Below, in pieces: positions 24,189 through 33,156 of a stretch of 52,657 nt of DNA. Under the pieces are notes generated by a model, which saw only the letters and a list, made by a program, of their open reading frames with translations, did not search any database and had not been told where the DNA came from. Position numbers and translations under genes: made by a program. The DNA is from Bacteroidota bacterium (GTDB taxonomy: Bacteria; Bacteroidota; Bacteroidia; B-17B0; Aurantibacillaceae). The stretch spans positions 1-52,657 of the forward strand of contig JAUXSA010000157.1 in assembly GCA_030681615.1 (NCBI GenBank). The letters run 5' to 3'. The first letter of the stretch is position 1. Every line of letters begins with the position of its first letter.

Positions 24189-24201
24189 AATTTAACAAAA
24201 G

Positions 24202-24209
24202 CAAATATA
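24202..24209 (-). promoter_or_regulatory. -7 box for the response-regulator gene
   Basis: The minus strand reads TATATTTG, an exact TAnnTTTG. No clear -33 box. Confidence 0.4.
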
Positions 24210-24233
24210 CACAAGAAATTCTAAAAAAATGTG

Positions 24234-25154
24234 TTAAATCGTTATCCTTTTGCCATCGGTTGCTAACAAACAGTTATCAAAAAATGGTTTTGCTTCGGCT
24301 ATGAACTGCTCAAGATCGCCGTACCTGGCCGAAAAGTGGCCTAATAACAATTGTTTAACATTGGCGGCCTTTGCAATTTGAGCCGCTTGTTCGGCTGTTG
24401 AATGATAGGTCTTCTCTGCCCTCTCTTTTTTATCATTTAAAAAAGTGCTCTCGTGATATAAAAGGTCCACATCTTTAACATACTCTACAATGGCCGGAGA
24501 ATAAATTGTATCGCTTGCATAAGCATAACTTTTTGGATCACGTGGATCGATTGTTACCTGTTTATTTTTTATGGTTATGCCTTCTTGATTTACAACATCA
24601 CCTCCGTTTTTCAATTTCAAAACATCCGCTGTTGAAACTTTAAATTTATCCAGTTTATATTTATCTATTTTTCTTGGCAAAGGTTTTTCTTTAAATATAA
24701 AACCGGTACAAAAAATGCGATGCTTTAAAGGGAAAGAAAATACTTCTACTTTATCATCTTCAAAAATTAAATTTAAACCATCATTCTTCGTAAACACCCA
24801 ATTAACTGTAAAATTAAAACGCGTATCGGAAACTGAATTCATAAGATCCATTACATCTTTTAATTCTTTAGGGCAATAAACAGTAATTTCCTGCTTGCGT
24901 CCTAAAAGGTGCATGCTGCTAAGTAAGCCGGGCAAGCCAAAAAAATGATCGCCATGCAAATGCGAAATAAAAATATGATCTATTGCCTGAAACTTTGCTT
25001 TAAAACGGCGTAACTGAATTTGTGTTGCTTCGCCACAATCAATTAAAAAATAACGCTCAGCTATGTTCAATAACTGAGCGCTTGGATTTCTTTCAGAAGT
25101 GGGACTTGCAGAGGACGAACCTAAAATTAATAATTCAAACGTTTGACTACTCAT
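24234..25154 (-). CDS. rnz: ribonuclease Z
   Basis: A 306-residue metallo-beta-lactamase-fold tRNA 3'-endonuclease. The zinc motif HLHGDH is at residues 65-70, and the start-proximal block LGSSSASPTSERNPSAQLL is typical of the family. Further metal ligands lie in AYASDTIYSP, LYHESTFL and LLLGHFSARYGD (the last carrying the GHFSxRY signature). The length matches the short RNase Z form. The start codon overlaps the stop of the upstream T9SS-protein gene by one base (TAATG on the minus strand). Confidence 0.95.
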   Translation of the reverse strand: MSSQTFELLILGSSSASPTSERNPSAQLLNIAERYFLIDCGEATQIQLRRFKAKFQAIDHIFISHLHGDHFFGLPGLLSSMHLLGRKQEITVYCPKELKDVMDLMNSVSDTRFNFTVNWVFTKNDGLNLIFEDDKVEVFSFPLKHRIFCTGFIFKEKPLPRKIDKYKLDKFKVSTADVLKLKNGGDVVNQEGITIKNKQVTIDPRDPKSYAYASDTIYSPAIVEYVKDVDLLYHESTFLNDKKERAEKTYHSTAEQAAQIAKAANVKQLLLGHFSARYGDLEQFIAEAKPFFDNCLLATDGKRITI

Positions 25155-25984
25155 TAACGGTTTGCGGTAAGAACCATTCGTTTTGTTTCAGAAAAATTTT
25201 TGTATTGAATTGTGTAAAGATACATGCCGTTACTCCAGTTTGAGCCATCTAACTCATAACTGTTATCACCATAAGTGGTTTTAATTTTATCTTCAAAAAT
25301 TTTATCGCCCAATAAATTATACACGCAAATTTTTGCAGAGGCCTCATCCTTAACATTAAATTTTATAGTTGTTTTTGCAGTAAAAGGATTTGGAACGTTT
25401 GAAACATTTAATGATCTTGACGTTACTTCTTCTTTAATACCAACTGCGGGATTTATTTGAATGATATAATAACTTAAAGTTGTTGCAGGAGAAATAGACG
25501 CTGAGCCATTATTATAATTAGGAGTTGCAGGACAAGGGCCGAATGGCGAAGGTGATAAATAAGGCTGCACTTTAAACTGTAAAGTATAAGTGCCCGCCGT
25601 TGTTGGCGTGCCTGAAATAACTGCACAGCTGCTTGCATTACCCGGAAATTTATAAACACCTGCGGCGGTTGTAACGGTAGTACCTGCCAATAAATTTAAA
25701 CCCGGAGGTAAATTAAAATTTGTAAAGGCTGTTGGTGTACTAAGCTCTATACGGTTAAAACAAATTGTAATAGAGCTTTGTACGGTATCGTGAGGCACAC
25801 GTACGGTAATGTTTTGTCCGTAAGGCAAACCAACAGTGCCTTGTATAAAATTGGTTGCGCTGTCGGGCCAAATACCAGCATTGTTAGTGGCTAAAAAAGC
25901 AGGGTCTAACGAGCAGGTAGTTGGTGCCTGGGCTAATGCCATAACATAAGTAAGTGCCAAAATAAATGTATATATTTTTTTCAT
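25154..25984 (-). CDS. T9SS-exported protein with Ig-like region
   Basis: A 276-residue secreted protein. The signal peptide ends ALAQA. The middle contains ISGTPTTAGTYTLQFKV, the mark of a putative-Ig/cadherin-like strand pair. The C-terminal 75 residues are a type A T9SS sorting domain (NVPNPFTAKTTIKF, LLGDKIFEDKI, NWSNGMYLYTIQYKN, ETKRMVLTANR). So it crosses the outer membrane through the Por/T9SS machinery and is anchored or released. No catalytic domain is seen. Coupling to rnz through TAATG is odd for a cell-surface protein and may have no meaning. Confidence 0.85.
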   Translation of the reverse strand: MKKIYTFILALTYVMALAQAPTTCSLDPAFLATNNAGIWPDSATNFIQGTVGLPYGQNITVRVPHDTVQSSITICFNRIELSTPTAFTNFNLPPGLNLLAGTTVTTAAGVYKFPGNASSCAVISGTPTTAGTYTLQFKVQPYLSPSPFGPCPATPNYNNGSASISPATTLSYYIIQINPAVGIKEEVTSRSLNVSNVPNPFTAKTTIKFNVKDEASAKICVYNLLGDKIFEDKIKTTYGDNSYELDGSNWSNGMYLYTIQYKNFSETKRMVLTANR

Positions 25985-26076
25985 ACTTAATAAATTAATA
26001 AGATTTTAGATATTGCTAAAGTAGCTATCCTCTTTTAAATAAAAAAGTGAAATAACGTAAAAAGGAAGATATAATG

Positions 26077-26107
26077 CTTGTTTAAAATACGCGAATTAGT
26101 ATCTTTG
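26077..26107 (+). promoter_or_regulatory. ndk promoter (CTTG-N19-TATCTTTG)
   Basis: The -33 box CTTG (26077-26080) and the -7 box TATCTTTG (26100-26107) are 19 bases apart, a near-ideal Bacteroidetes promoter. It lies 20 bases before the ndk ATG. Confidence 0.7.
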
Positions 26108-26127
26108 CGCACTTAAAATTAAAAAAA

Positions 26128-26547
26128 ATGACAGGTAATATAACCTTTACAATGATCAAACCCGATGGCGTTGAAGCAAACAATATTGGACCGATTTTAG
26201 CAATGATAAACAAAGCAGGGTTTAAGATCCTTGCAATGAAATACATGCGTTTAACCCAGGAACAAGCAGGTAGCTTTTATGCGGTGCACAAAGAGCGTCC
26301 TTTTTATGGCGAATTAACCGGGTATATGAGCAGCGGCCCAATAGTGGCAGCCATTTTAACCAAAGATAACGCAGTTACAGACTATCGTAAACTGATAGGT
26401 GCTACCGATCCTACAAAAGCGGATGAAGGAACAATTCGTAAATTATTTGCCAAATCTATTGCAGCAAATGCGGTACATGGTAGCGATAGCGACGAAAATG
26501 CAATTATAGAATCTAACTTCTTTTTCTCGCAACTTGAAAGATTTTGA
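26128..26547 (+). CDS. ndk: nucleoside diphosphate kinase
   Basis: A 139-residue cytosolic enzyme that moves the gamma-phosphate of ATP onto nucleoside diphosphates. It opens [19 protein letters not shown], has the substrate-loop arginine segment [18 protein letters not shown], and the phospho-histidine His117 in [12 protein letters not shown]. Its length and order are standard. It has its own promoter and a strong terminator, so it is monocistronic. Confidence 0.97.
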   Translation: MTGNITFTMIKPDGVEANNIGPILAMINKAGFKILAMKYMRLTQEQAGSFYAVHKERPFYGELTGYMSSGPIVAAILTKDNAVTDYRKLIGATDPTKADEGTIRKLFAKSIAANAVHGSDSDENAIIESNFFFSQLERF

Positions 26548-26562
26548 TCTTTAAAATAACTT

Positions 26563-26598
26563 AAAAGCCCGTAAATGATTAACATTACGGGCTTTTTT
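26563..26598. terminator. ndk terminator
   Basis: AAAAGCCCGTAA (26563-26574) pairs with TTACGGGCTTTT (26585-26596) and is followed by T. It can work in both directions. Confidence 0.88.
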
Positions 26599-26749
26599 GT
26601 TGTATTTTTTTACCAGAAAAGCGTGAAAAGCAACCACTTTTAAAAAAAATAGCCATTTTTGAAAAAAAGTAATAAACATTGCTTTGTTTTATGATAAAAA
26701 ATAAACAAATTTGTTAAAATTTATTAATGTTTAAATAAACCATTTTGGT

Positions 26750-29700
26750 ATGATAAAATATCTCTCTAAAAAATTAGTAAAAGCTGTTGCTGTTGTTGCT
26801 TTAGCAGGATTAAGCGGCGTTGTTGACGCACAACCTTTTAACTGGTCTCAGGCTGGCCCTATTTACAACGCAGGTAGAGCAAGAAACATGATCGTTGATA
26901 AGGCTGATCCATCTGGAAATACATTGTACGTAGGTAGTGCTTCAAGCGGCGTATTTTACACAAACGACGGTGGTGTTAACTGGAACGCAGTTACTTTAAA
27001 CGGTAACAAACTAAATGTGAGTTATATAGCCCAGGCTGCAGATAATAAGATTTACGTTGCAACCGGTGAGGGTTTTTTACGTCCTGGTCAAAAATTAAAA
27101 GCATTACCTGGAACAGGTTTATATAGGATCAATGGTACAAACCTAGACCTGGTTGCGCCAAGCTCGATGGTTGGTACAGTAATTAACCGCGTAGCTTGTA
27201 GTCCACAAAGCGCTCAAAAAATTGCCCTTGCTACTAATAAAGGGATAATGGTTTCTGTTGATGGTGGTGCTAATTTTACTGTATTATCAGGTCCTCCAAC
27301 AGCTACAACAGTTAGTGGACAAGATGTGAAGTTTGATAGTAATGGTATCTTATATTGCTCTGCTGGTAATGAAAATTCTACTCCTGCTTCTGCTGCTGCT
27401 GAATTTTCTAAAGTTTATAAATCAACTGATAATAATTTAACTGCATTAACGCCTATTACAACAATGACATCGTCTTTACTTCAAAACGATGCTTATGGTC
27501 GTATTGAATTAGCTATTGCGCCTTCAAACAATAACGTAATTTATGCGAATTGTGCTACTAAATATGCTGGCCCAAGTGCACCAGCTTCTGCTACAACAAA
27601 AGGTTTATTTGTTTCTTATGATGCAGGTGCAACCTGGGGTTTGATCTTACAAGGCTCTCCTCAATTAGACCCTTTAGGGAATGGTGGTAGTATTGCTTCA
27701 GGAGATTATGCACAAGTAATAACAGTTAATCCTTTCAATTCTGATGTTCTTTATGTAGGTAGTTACCAATTTTATGTTTGGCAAAGAACAGGTGGAAACA
27801 ATTCTAACCCTATAGGAAGCTGGATAAAACCATCTTTAACTTTCAATGCATTTCCACAATTATATTTAGCACCAAATATCCACGATATACAATTAATTAA
27901 ATCAGGTACCTCCATTTCAAGATATTATTTTGTGACTGATGCAGGTATTTACCGCTCTTCAGACGGATTATTAAGTTACCAACCTTTTTATAAAGGTTTA
28001 ATTACTGGTCAGTTTAACTCAGTGAGTATCGAGCGTTTTCCTTTAGCTGCAACACAAACTATAGCTGCATCACCAACTACTGCTACTTTGGTTACACCTT
28101 TTTCAGGTTTTATTGGTGGAACAGGTGGTAATGGTTTAAATTATTTCAGTGGTAATTTTCCGTTGGTTACTACCGAAGTTGTTTGGGGAAATGGGGATAT
28201 TTACCAATCTGAATTCTCAAAGATACTTCCTAACGCCGCATATTTTACGGCAGGTTCAGGAAAATTATTTAGAAGTACGGATGTTAGAACATCTGCTCCA
28301 ACACAAATTGATCTTTTATCAAACGCAAAACTTCAAACCATTGTTCCTTACGACAACACAACATATAACGTAACAGGTACACCATTTAAACTTTGGGAAA
28401 ATTACGGGCAAACAACTGCTAGTCCCGATTCAATGGTATTTTATAATGACACGTTAAGATTCTCTGCCTCTATGATCGGTGTGCAAACTTTAACTACTCA
28501 AACCACCTTTACTTTTTCTGCAGCAAGACCAAACCAGTATGCATTAATTGATAGTATCGTTGTTAGAACTGGTACAGTTGTACTGCCAATTAGCGGAAGC
28601 GCAAAGGACTCTCCTGGTTTTACAGGAGCTGATAAAAAGGATATCTCTATATCTTTTGTTGATACATACACTGCTCCTTCATCAGGTACATTTACTGCAC
28701 CCATTAAAAATCAAGCAGGGCCGGTGGTAACATCAAGTACATCTGTTGTTCTTAATAGCACTACCTTATTAGATAATATTAGTGTAACGTTTACTGCCGC
28801 ACCGTTTTTAGCTAAAACAACTGCAAGTTATACAGGCGTTCCTGACGCTGCTGCTTATTACCGTGTGTTTTGTACTGTGTTTTACAAATATAAAGCAGGC
28901 GATGTTGTTCAGGTAGTTGATGACAAGATCTCTACTAAGACCTATTCGTATTCTACTACTTTAACGCAACCGCTTAACTGGGATTACAATGGTTCGTTAA
29001 CCAGTTATACAATGGGTGCCTCTCCAAGCTCATCTGCAGTATCAAACCCAACGTATGTATTAACACCGGGTTCTACGGCTCCGTCATCTAACCCTGTATT
29101 TACTGTAGCTCCAATAACAACAACTAACTATACTTTATCAACCTATGGTGGTTATACTGTAACTGCTAGACCTGTTACTTATACAATTAGTGCGGTTCCT
29201 TCAGGTACAGTTACAACTCCCAGTTATGTTTTAACACCAGGCAGTATAACTCAAACTAATGTAGTTTTTGTAGTAACACCTACAACAACTACAAATTATA
29301 CTATTTCTGAAGTAGGAACCGGAACTATAACAGGTTCTGAAACATACAGTACTATTACCCAATCAACTTATAATTTAATGCCTGGTAATGTTAATCAATC
29401 TACTCCTGTATTTACTGTTCAGGTTACACCTGCAACTGCAGGAACAACTTATACATTACTTGGTTTAAGTTCTAACACTTTAATTGGAGCAAATACTTCA
29501 ACCGTTGCAACCCCTGTTGCGGTTTCATCATTTAGTACCCTTGGTTATTTTGCTGCTCCTATAGGTGGAAATAACAAACCTGTTAAAATTGCAAATGTTA
29601 CATCTGCAAGATTAGCCATGGGTTATGGTGCAAATGTTTACGTTTCTAATGCGCCATTGAGCTTAAACAATCCGCTAAGTATGATAAACGTAAGTTCTAA

Positions 29701-30742
29701 CAAATGTTTAACAACTGATGCTGCAGGTAATAAATTATCTGGCGCTTCAAATACCGTTGCAATTAGCGGTACAGTTACAGCATTAGAATGGAGTAAAAGC
29801 GGTACCGAATTGTATTACGCAACTAATGATCAATTAAGCGGAGTAAAATCATTATACCGTGTTTCTTATATTGATGCATTAATGGATTCTACTGCAAAAA
29901 ATTACTCAGGTAAATTACACACCAATGTTTTCACCTTCTCAACAACCAACGCACCTGATGGCACTAAGAACAATCCTCGTAGCCCATACAGAACTGCATT
30001 ACTTGGCACTTACACCAATGTAGTTACTGGTATTAGTGTTACTAATGATGATAAAGCTATTGCTGTTACTTTTGATGATGTTACAGGAACTAAAATTTTA
30101 TATAGCACTGTTGCCGATGTAAGGAAATGTAACTCTACTAACGTGGCATTAGTTTCTAAAAACGGAACAGGTTTACCTGCTTCTAAAATTTATTGTTCTT
30201 TAATGGAAATGTCGGATAACAAAAAAGTATTTGTTGGAACCGACTTTGGTGTGTATTACACAAGTGATATTACTGCCGGTGCACCTACATGGGTAGATGC
30301 AAACAATAATCAATTACCGGTATTACAGATATTCGATCTTAAGCAACAGGTAATGAGACCTTGGGATTGTTACAATTCAGGTTTAATTTATGCTGCTACT
30401 AACGGACGTGGTATTTGGTCTAACAAAGACTTTACAGCCCCTCCTTATTATGTAGGGATGGAAGAACTTGAAGCTAAACGTGCAAATAATCTAAGCCTTT
30501 ACCCTAACCCAACTAACGGTGATGTATTTGTTGCCTTTAACAGTAACGAAGGCGAAACTGCTTACATTAACGTTATGGATATTAACGGCCGAATTGTTAA
30601 ACAAGAAAAACTTGGAAAATTAAACTCGGGCGAAGCTAATTACACACTTGACACGAAAGATCTTTCAAGCGGTATGTACATCGTAAGCATCAACAGCGAT
30701 ATGGGTACTAAGCGTGTTGCTAAATTAATTGTAACTAAATAA
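26750..30742 (+). CDS. giant T9SS-exported protein with BNR/WD-type propeller repeats
   Basis: A 1330-residue secreted protein. The signal peptide ends VVDA-QPF (about 27). The first 430 residues hold BNR-like repeats (SSGVFYTNDGGVNWNAV, NKGIMVSVDGGANFTVL, TKGLFVSYDAGATWGLI), as in sortilin/VPS10-like or Asp-box propellers. Residues about 766-925 hold three tandem copies of a YVLTPGS...VFTVxPTTTTNYT unit. A second propeller-like stretch returns near 1175 (VFVGTDFGVYYTSDITAGAPTW). The last 80 residues are a T9SS sorting domain (LYPNPTNGDVFVAFN ... SGMYIVSINSDMG). Long Thr/Ser/Pro stretches suggest a surface or adhesin-like role. No enzyme motif was found. Confidence 0.88.
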   Translation: MIKYLSKKLVKAVAVVALAGLSGVVDAQPFNWSQAGPIYNAGRARNMIVDKADPSGNTLYVGSASSGVFYTNDGGVNWNAVTLNGNKLNVSYIAQAADNKIYVATGEGFLRPGQKLKALPGTGLYRINGTNLDLVAPSSMVGTVINRVACSPQSAQKIALATNKGIMVSVDGGANFTVLSGPPTATTVSGQDVKFDSNGILYCSAGNENSTPASAAAEFSKVYKSTDNNLTALTPITTMTSSLLQNDAYGRIELAIAPSNNNVIYANCATKYAGPSAPASATTKGLFVSYDAGATWGLILQGSPQLDPLGNGGSIASGDYAQVITVNPFNSDVLYVGSYQFYVWQRTGGNNSNPIGSWIKPSLTFNAFPQLYLAPNIHDIQLIKSGTSISRYYFVTDAGIYRSSDGLLSYQPFYKGLITGQFNSVSIERFPLAATQTIAASPTTATLVTPFSGFIGGTGGNGLNYFSGNFPLVTTEVVWGNGDIYQSEFSKILPNAAYFTAGSGKLFRSTDVRTSAPTQIDLLSNAKLQTIVPYDNTTYNVTGTPFKLWENYGQTTASPDSMVFYNDTLRFSASMIGVQTLTTQTTFTFSAARPNQYALIDSIVVRTGTVVLPISGSAKDSPGFTGADKKDISISFVDTYTAPSSGTFTAPIKNQAGPVVTSSTSVVLNSTTLLDNISVTFTAAPFLAKTTASYTGVPDAAAYYRVFCTVFYKYKAGDVVQVVDDKISTKTYSYSTTLTQPLNWDYNGSLTSYTMGASPSSSAVSNPTYVLTPGSTAPSSNPVFTVAPITTTNYTLSTYGGYTVTARPVTYTISAVPSGTVTTPSYVLTPGSITQTNVVFVVTPTTTTNYTISEVGTGTITGSETYSTITQSTYNLMPGNVNQSTPVFTVQVTPATAGTTYTLLGLSSNTLIGANTSTVATPVAVSSFSTLGYFAAPIGGNNKPVKIANVTSARLAMGYGANVYVSNAPLSLNNPLSMINVSSNKCLTTDAAGNKLSGASNTVAISGTVTALEWSKSGTELYYATNDQLSGVKSLYRVSYIDALMDSTAKNYSGKLHTNVFTFSTTNAPDGTKNNPRSPYRTALLGTYTNVVTGISVTNDDKAIAVTFDDVTGTKILYSTVADVRKCNSTNVALVSKNGTGLPASKIYCSLMEMSDNKKVFVGTDFGVYYTSDITAGAPTWVDANNNQLPVLQIFDLKQQVMRPWDCYNSGLIYAATNGRGIWSNKDFTAPPYYVGMEELEAKRANNLSLYPNPTNGDVFVAFNSNEGETAYINVMDINGRIVKQEKLGKLNSGEANYTLDTKDLSSGMYIVSINSDMGTKRVAKLIVTK
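29045..29520 (+). repeat. three tandem coding repeats in the giant T9SS protein
   Basis: The encoded unit is Y-x-L-x-P-G-(S/N)...PVF-x-V...T-x-YT-(I/L). It starts near NPTYVLTPGS, TPSYVLTPGS and QSTYNLMPGN, with spacing of about 55-65 residues. Similarity is clear in the protein and weaker in the DNA. Confidence 0.7.
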
Positions 30743-30760
30743 CATTGTTTTATTAATAAA

Positions 30761-30793
30761 AAAAAGCTGCTTCTTATAAGCAGCTTTTTTTTT
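30761..30793 (+). terminator. terminator after the giant T9SS gene
   Basis: The 12-bp stem AAAAAGCTGCTT (30761-30772) / AAGCAGCTTTTT (30778-30789) runs into a T tract. Confidence 0.88.
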
Positions 30794-30821
30794 GGAATAA
30801 CTTTATACTAAATAAAATTAA

Positions 30822-31628
30822 ATGAAAACCACAGAAGCCGATTCGTTATATGATCATTTAGAAAAAATGAGTGTTAACGAACTTCTTGCCAATATTAATA
30901 AGGAAGATAAAACTGTGCCCATCGCAGTAGAAAAAGCTATTCCACAAATTGAAAAGTTGGTTAACGAAACTGTAACACGTTTAGCAAACGGCGGAAGATT
31001 ATTTTACATTGGTGCAGGTACCAGCGGCAGGTTAGGTATCGTTGATGCGAGTGAATGTCCGCCAACCTACGGCATTGAGCATGGTGTTGTTATTGGTTTA
31101 ATTGCAGGTGGCGATGAAGCTATCCGTAAAGCTGTTGAGTTTGCAGAAGATGATCTGCAACAAGGCTGGTTAGACCTTAAACAACATAATATAAATTCAA
31201 AAGATGTTGTAGTTGGTATTGCGGCTTCTGGTTCTACACCTTACGTAATTGGTGCATTAAAAAAATGTAACACCGAAAATATTTTAACCGGTTGCGTTAC
31301 CTGCAACTCTGGAAGCGAAATGGCTTCTGTTGCTAAATTTCCAATCGAAGTTATTGTTGGACCAGAATTCGTAACAGGTTCTACACGCATGAAAAGCGGC
31401 ACCGCACAAAAGCTGGTATTAAACATGCTCTCTACAGCCGTAATGATAAAACTAGGGCGTGTTAAAGGAAATAAAATGGTAGACATGCAACTTAGCAATA
31501 ATAAATTGGTAGACCGTGGCGCAAAAATGCTGATGAAAAATACAGGCATGCAAAATTACGAAGAAGCCAAAGCATTACTCTTAAAACATGGCAGTGTTAG
31601 AAAAGCTACGGAAGCTTATAAAAAATAA
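30822..31628 (+). CDS. murQ: N-acetylmuramic acid 6-phosphate etherase
   Basis: A 268-residue cytosolic SIS-domain lyase that removes lactate from MurNAc-6-P to give GlcNAc-6-P in cell-wall recycling. The sugar-phosphate loop GAGTSGRLGIVDASECPPTYG includes the catalytic glutamate, and VVGIAASGSTPYVIGALK is the second SIS block. TGSTRMKSGTAQKLVLNMLSTAVMIKLGRV is the family signature. It is about 30 residues shorter than E. coli MurQ (mainly at the C-terminus) but has all active-site blocks. No MurNAc kinase or transporter is adjacent. Confidence 0.95.
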   Translation: MKTTEADSLYDHLEKMSVNELLANINKEDKTVPIAVEKAIPQIEKLVNETVTRLANGGRLFYIGAGTSGRLGIVDASECPPTYGIEHGVVIGLIAGGDEAIRKAVEFAEDDLQQGWLDLKQHNINSKDVVVGIAASGSTPYVIGALKKCNTENILTGCVTCNSGSEMASVAKFPIEVIVGPEFVTGSTRMKSGTAQKLVLNMLSTAVMIKLGRVKGNKMVDMQLSNNKLVDRGAKMLMKNTGMQNYEEAKALLLKHGSVRKATEAYKK

Positions 31629-31638
31629 TAAGCACGGG

Positions 31639-31753
31639 TGTCACGTCGAGTAGAAAATTTTTCTTTTAAATTTTCGTATCGAGACGCCTTTTCAAATTGT
31701 TCTCGATACATTTTTTTGCAAAGATGCAAGGCAAAAAAACACTCGAACTGACA
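31639..31753. repeat. intergenic palindrome, TGTCA-CGAGTA type (copy A3)
   Basis: The outer arms TGTCACGTCGAGTA (31639-31652) and CACTCGAACTGACA (31740-31753), and the perfect inner arms GTATCGAGA (31676-31684) / TCTCGATAC (31701-31709), match A1 and A2. It lies between convergent genes. Confidence 0.85.
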
Positions 31754-31772
31754 GCTTTCGTTTAGGAACTCT

Positions 31773-33116
31773 TTACTTCGCATTAATAAACTCCGCCATT
31801 TTATCGGTTACCTTTTGCGAAACATGATTTGGTTTGTTTATATCTTCAGGCCTTGCTTTGCCTTCACCAGTAAAGAACATATGATCTAACTCTTCAAAAT
31901 AAACCGCTTTAAAGTTTGGTTTACCTTTCATCGCATCATTCCACAGATCATAATCTTTTTTGGTAACGTTGTAGTCTCTTCCCCCTTGTATTAAAAGTAT
32001 TGGTAAGGTTAATGTTTGAGCCACATCCAACACTTTATAATTCCTGTCGAACAACCAGTATTTAGGCCGTGCACCAAAAGGCAATATGGTTCTGCTTTGT
32101 AAAGTAAGATCGGGTTTCAACGCATTTCCAACCTGCCATTTCATTGCATTGGTCTGTGCTTCGGCGGTTGCATCTTTTTTTGTCTGTAAACTCGCAATAT
32201 AATCCAGTTGTTCTGGGATCATATCCAGCAACCTTCTGCCCGGCGCGGCCAATAATACCAAGCCTTTTACTTTACATTTTTTTGCCATTAACGGTGCACA
32301 TAAAGCCCCCTGACTATGACCTGCAATATATATCCTGTTTGTATCAATTCCCGGCTGTTGTTTTAAAAAATTAACTGCGGCCACTGCATCATCAATTGTT
32401 TCCGATTGAAAATCCATACTGTCCATCGGAAATGGATCGTGATACTGGTAAACATAAGTACGCTTATCATAAATTAAAACAGTAATGCCTTTTTGTACTA
32501 ATTCCAAAGCCATATCCAAAAATATTTTATTGCGCGAAATACTCATATTTCTGTCGTGTGGACCACTTCCATGAACCAATACTACAGCGGGACCCGGCTT
32601 CTTTAAATTATTTGGCACATATAAACTGCCCGGTAATTTTATAAAAGGATTGCTTTCAAAAAGAATTTCTTTTCTTGTAAAATTAATATTAGAAATAGGT
32701 TTTGGTTTATAGAACCATTGATCACTGAATGTATCAATAGTTAAACGCTGAATATATTGCGCCTGGTCGAAATACAAATACCATAAAAATTTTCCGTGAC
32801 CTGATTTTATAGAAGTTACGGTAGCCATTTTGCAGCCCTGTGTATCTACTTCAGTTTTTTCGATTGCCACAATTACGCCATGCGTTCTTCTAAAATTATC
32901 TAACGTCCTGTCGGTTTGGGCCGAGCTTATCTTCGCATAAAAAGAAGTATCAAAGAATTTTTCATTCCTGTTGGGGATATCTCTTTTTACAGCTCCAAAA
33001 AACGATTTTGTGAGTTTCTTGTAAGGGTTAACATCTTTTGTATCGTCCTGTGCTACAGTGGTTCCACTTATCAACAGCAGGACCAAAATTTGTAAAGAAT
33101 AGCGTAATTTTATCAT
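31773..33116 (-). CDS. secreted alpha/beta hydrolase with DUF3887-like N-terminal domain
   Basis: A 447-residue exported protein (signal peptide ending TVAQ). Residues about 25-125 form a small NTF2-like/DUF3887 region (ILVLLLISG precedes it; KSFFGAVKRDIPNRNEKFFD). The hydrolase domain runs from about 165 to the end. It has the oxyanion-hole block VVLVHGSGPHDRN, the nucleophile elbow GHSQGALCAP, ILLIQGGRDYNVT with the catalytic Asp, and ELDHMFFTGEG with the catalytic His. This is the dienelactone-hydrolase/BAAT-like group, often esterases or peptidases. The exact substrate is unknown. It is divergent from dnaG over 40 bases. Confidence 0.88.
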   Translation of the reverse strand: MIKLRYSLQILVLLLISGTTVAQDDTKDVNPYKKLTKSFFGAVKRDIPNRNEKFFDTSFYAKISSAQTDRTLDNFRRTHGVIVAIEKTEVDTQGCKMATVTSIKSGHGKFLWYLYFDQAQYIQRLTIDTFSDQWFYKPKPISNINFTRKEILFESNPFIKLPGSLYVPNNLKKPGPAVVLVHGSGPHDRNMSISRNKIFLDMALELVQKGITVLIYDKRTYVYQYHDPFPMDSMDFQSETIDDAVAAVNFLKQQPGIDTNRIYIAGHSQGALCAPLMAKKCKVKGLVLLAAPGRRLLDMIPEQLDYIASLQTKKDATAEAQTNAMKWQVGNALKPDLTLQSRTILPFGARPKYWLFDRNYKVLDVAQTLTLPILLIQGGRDYNVTKKDYDLWNDAMKGKPNFKAVYFEELDHMFFTGEGKARPEDINKPNHVSQKVTDKMAEFINAK

Positions 33117-33156
33117 CTAATTAAAGTATATTTATTAGTCCAAATTTACTATAAAA

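Noticed and set aside
24234-25984. rnz and the T9SS gene as a functional pair
   Set aside because: The one-base overlap is the only link. A cytosolic tRNA nuclease and a surface protein have no shared task that I know.
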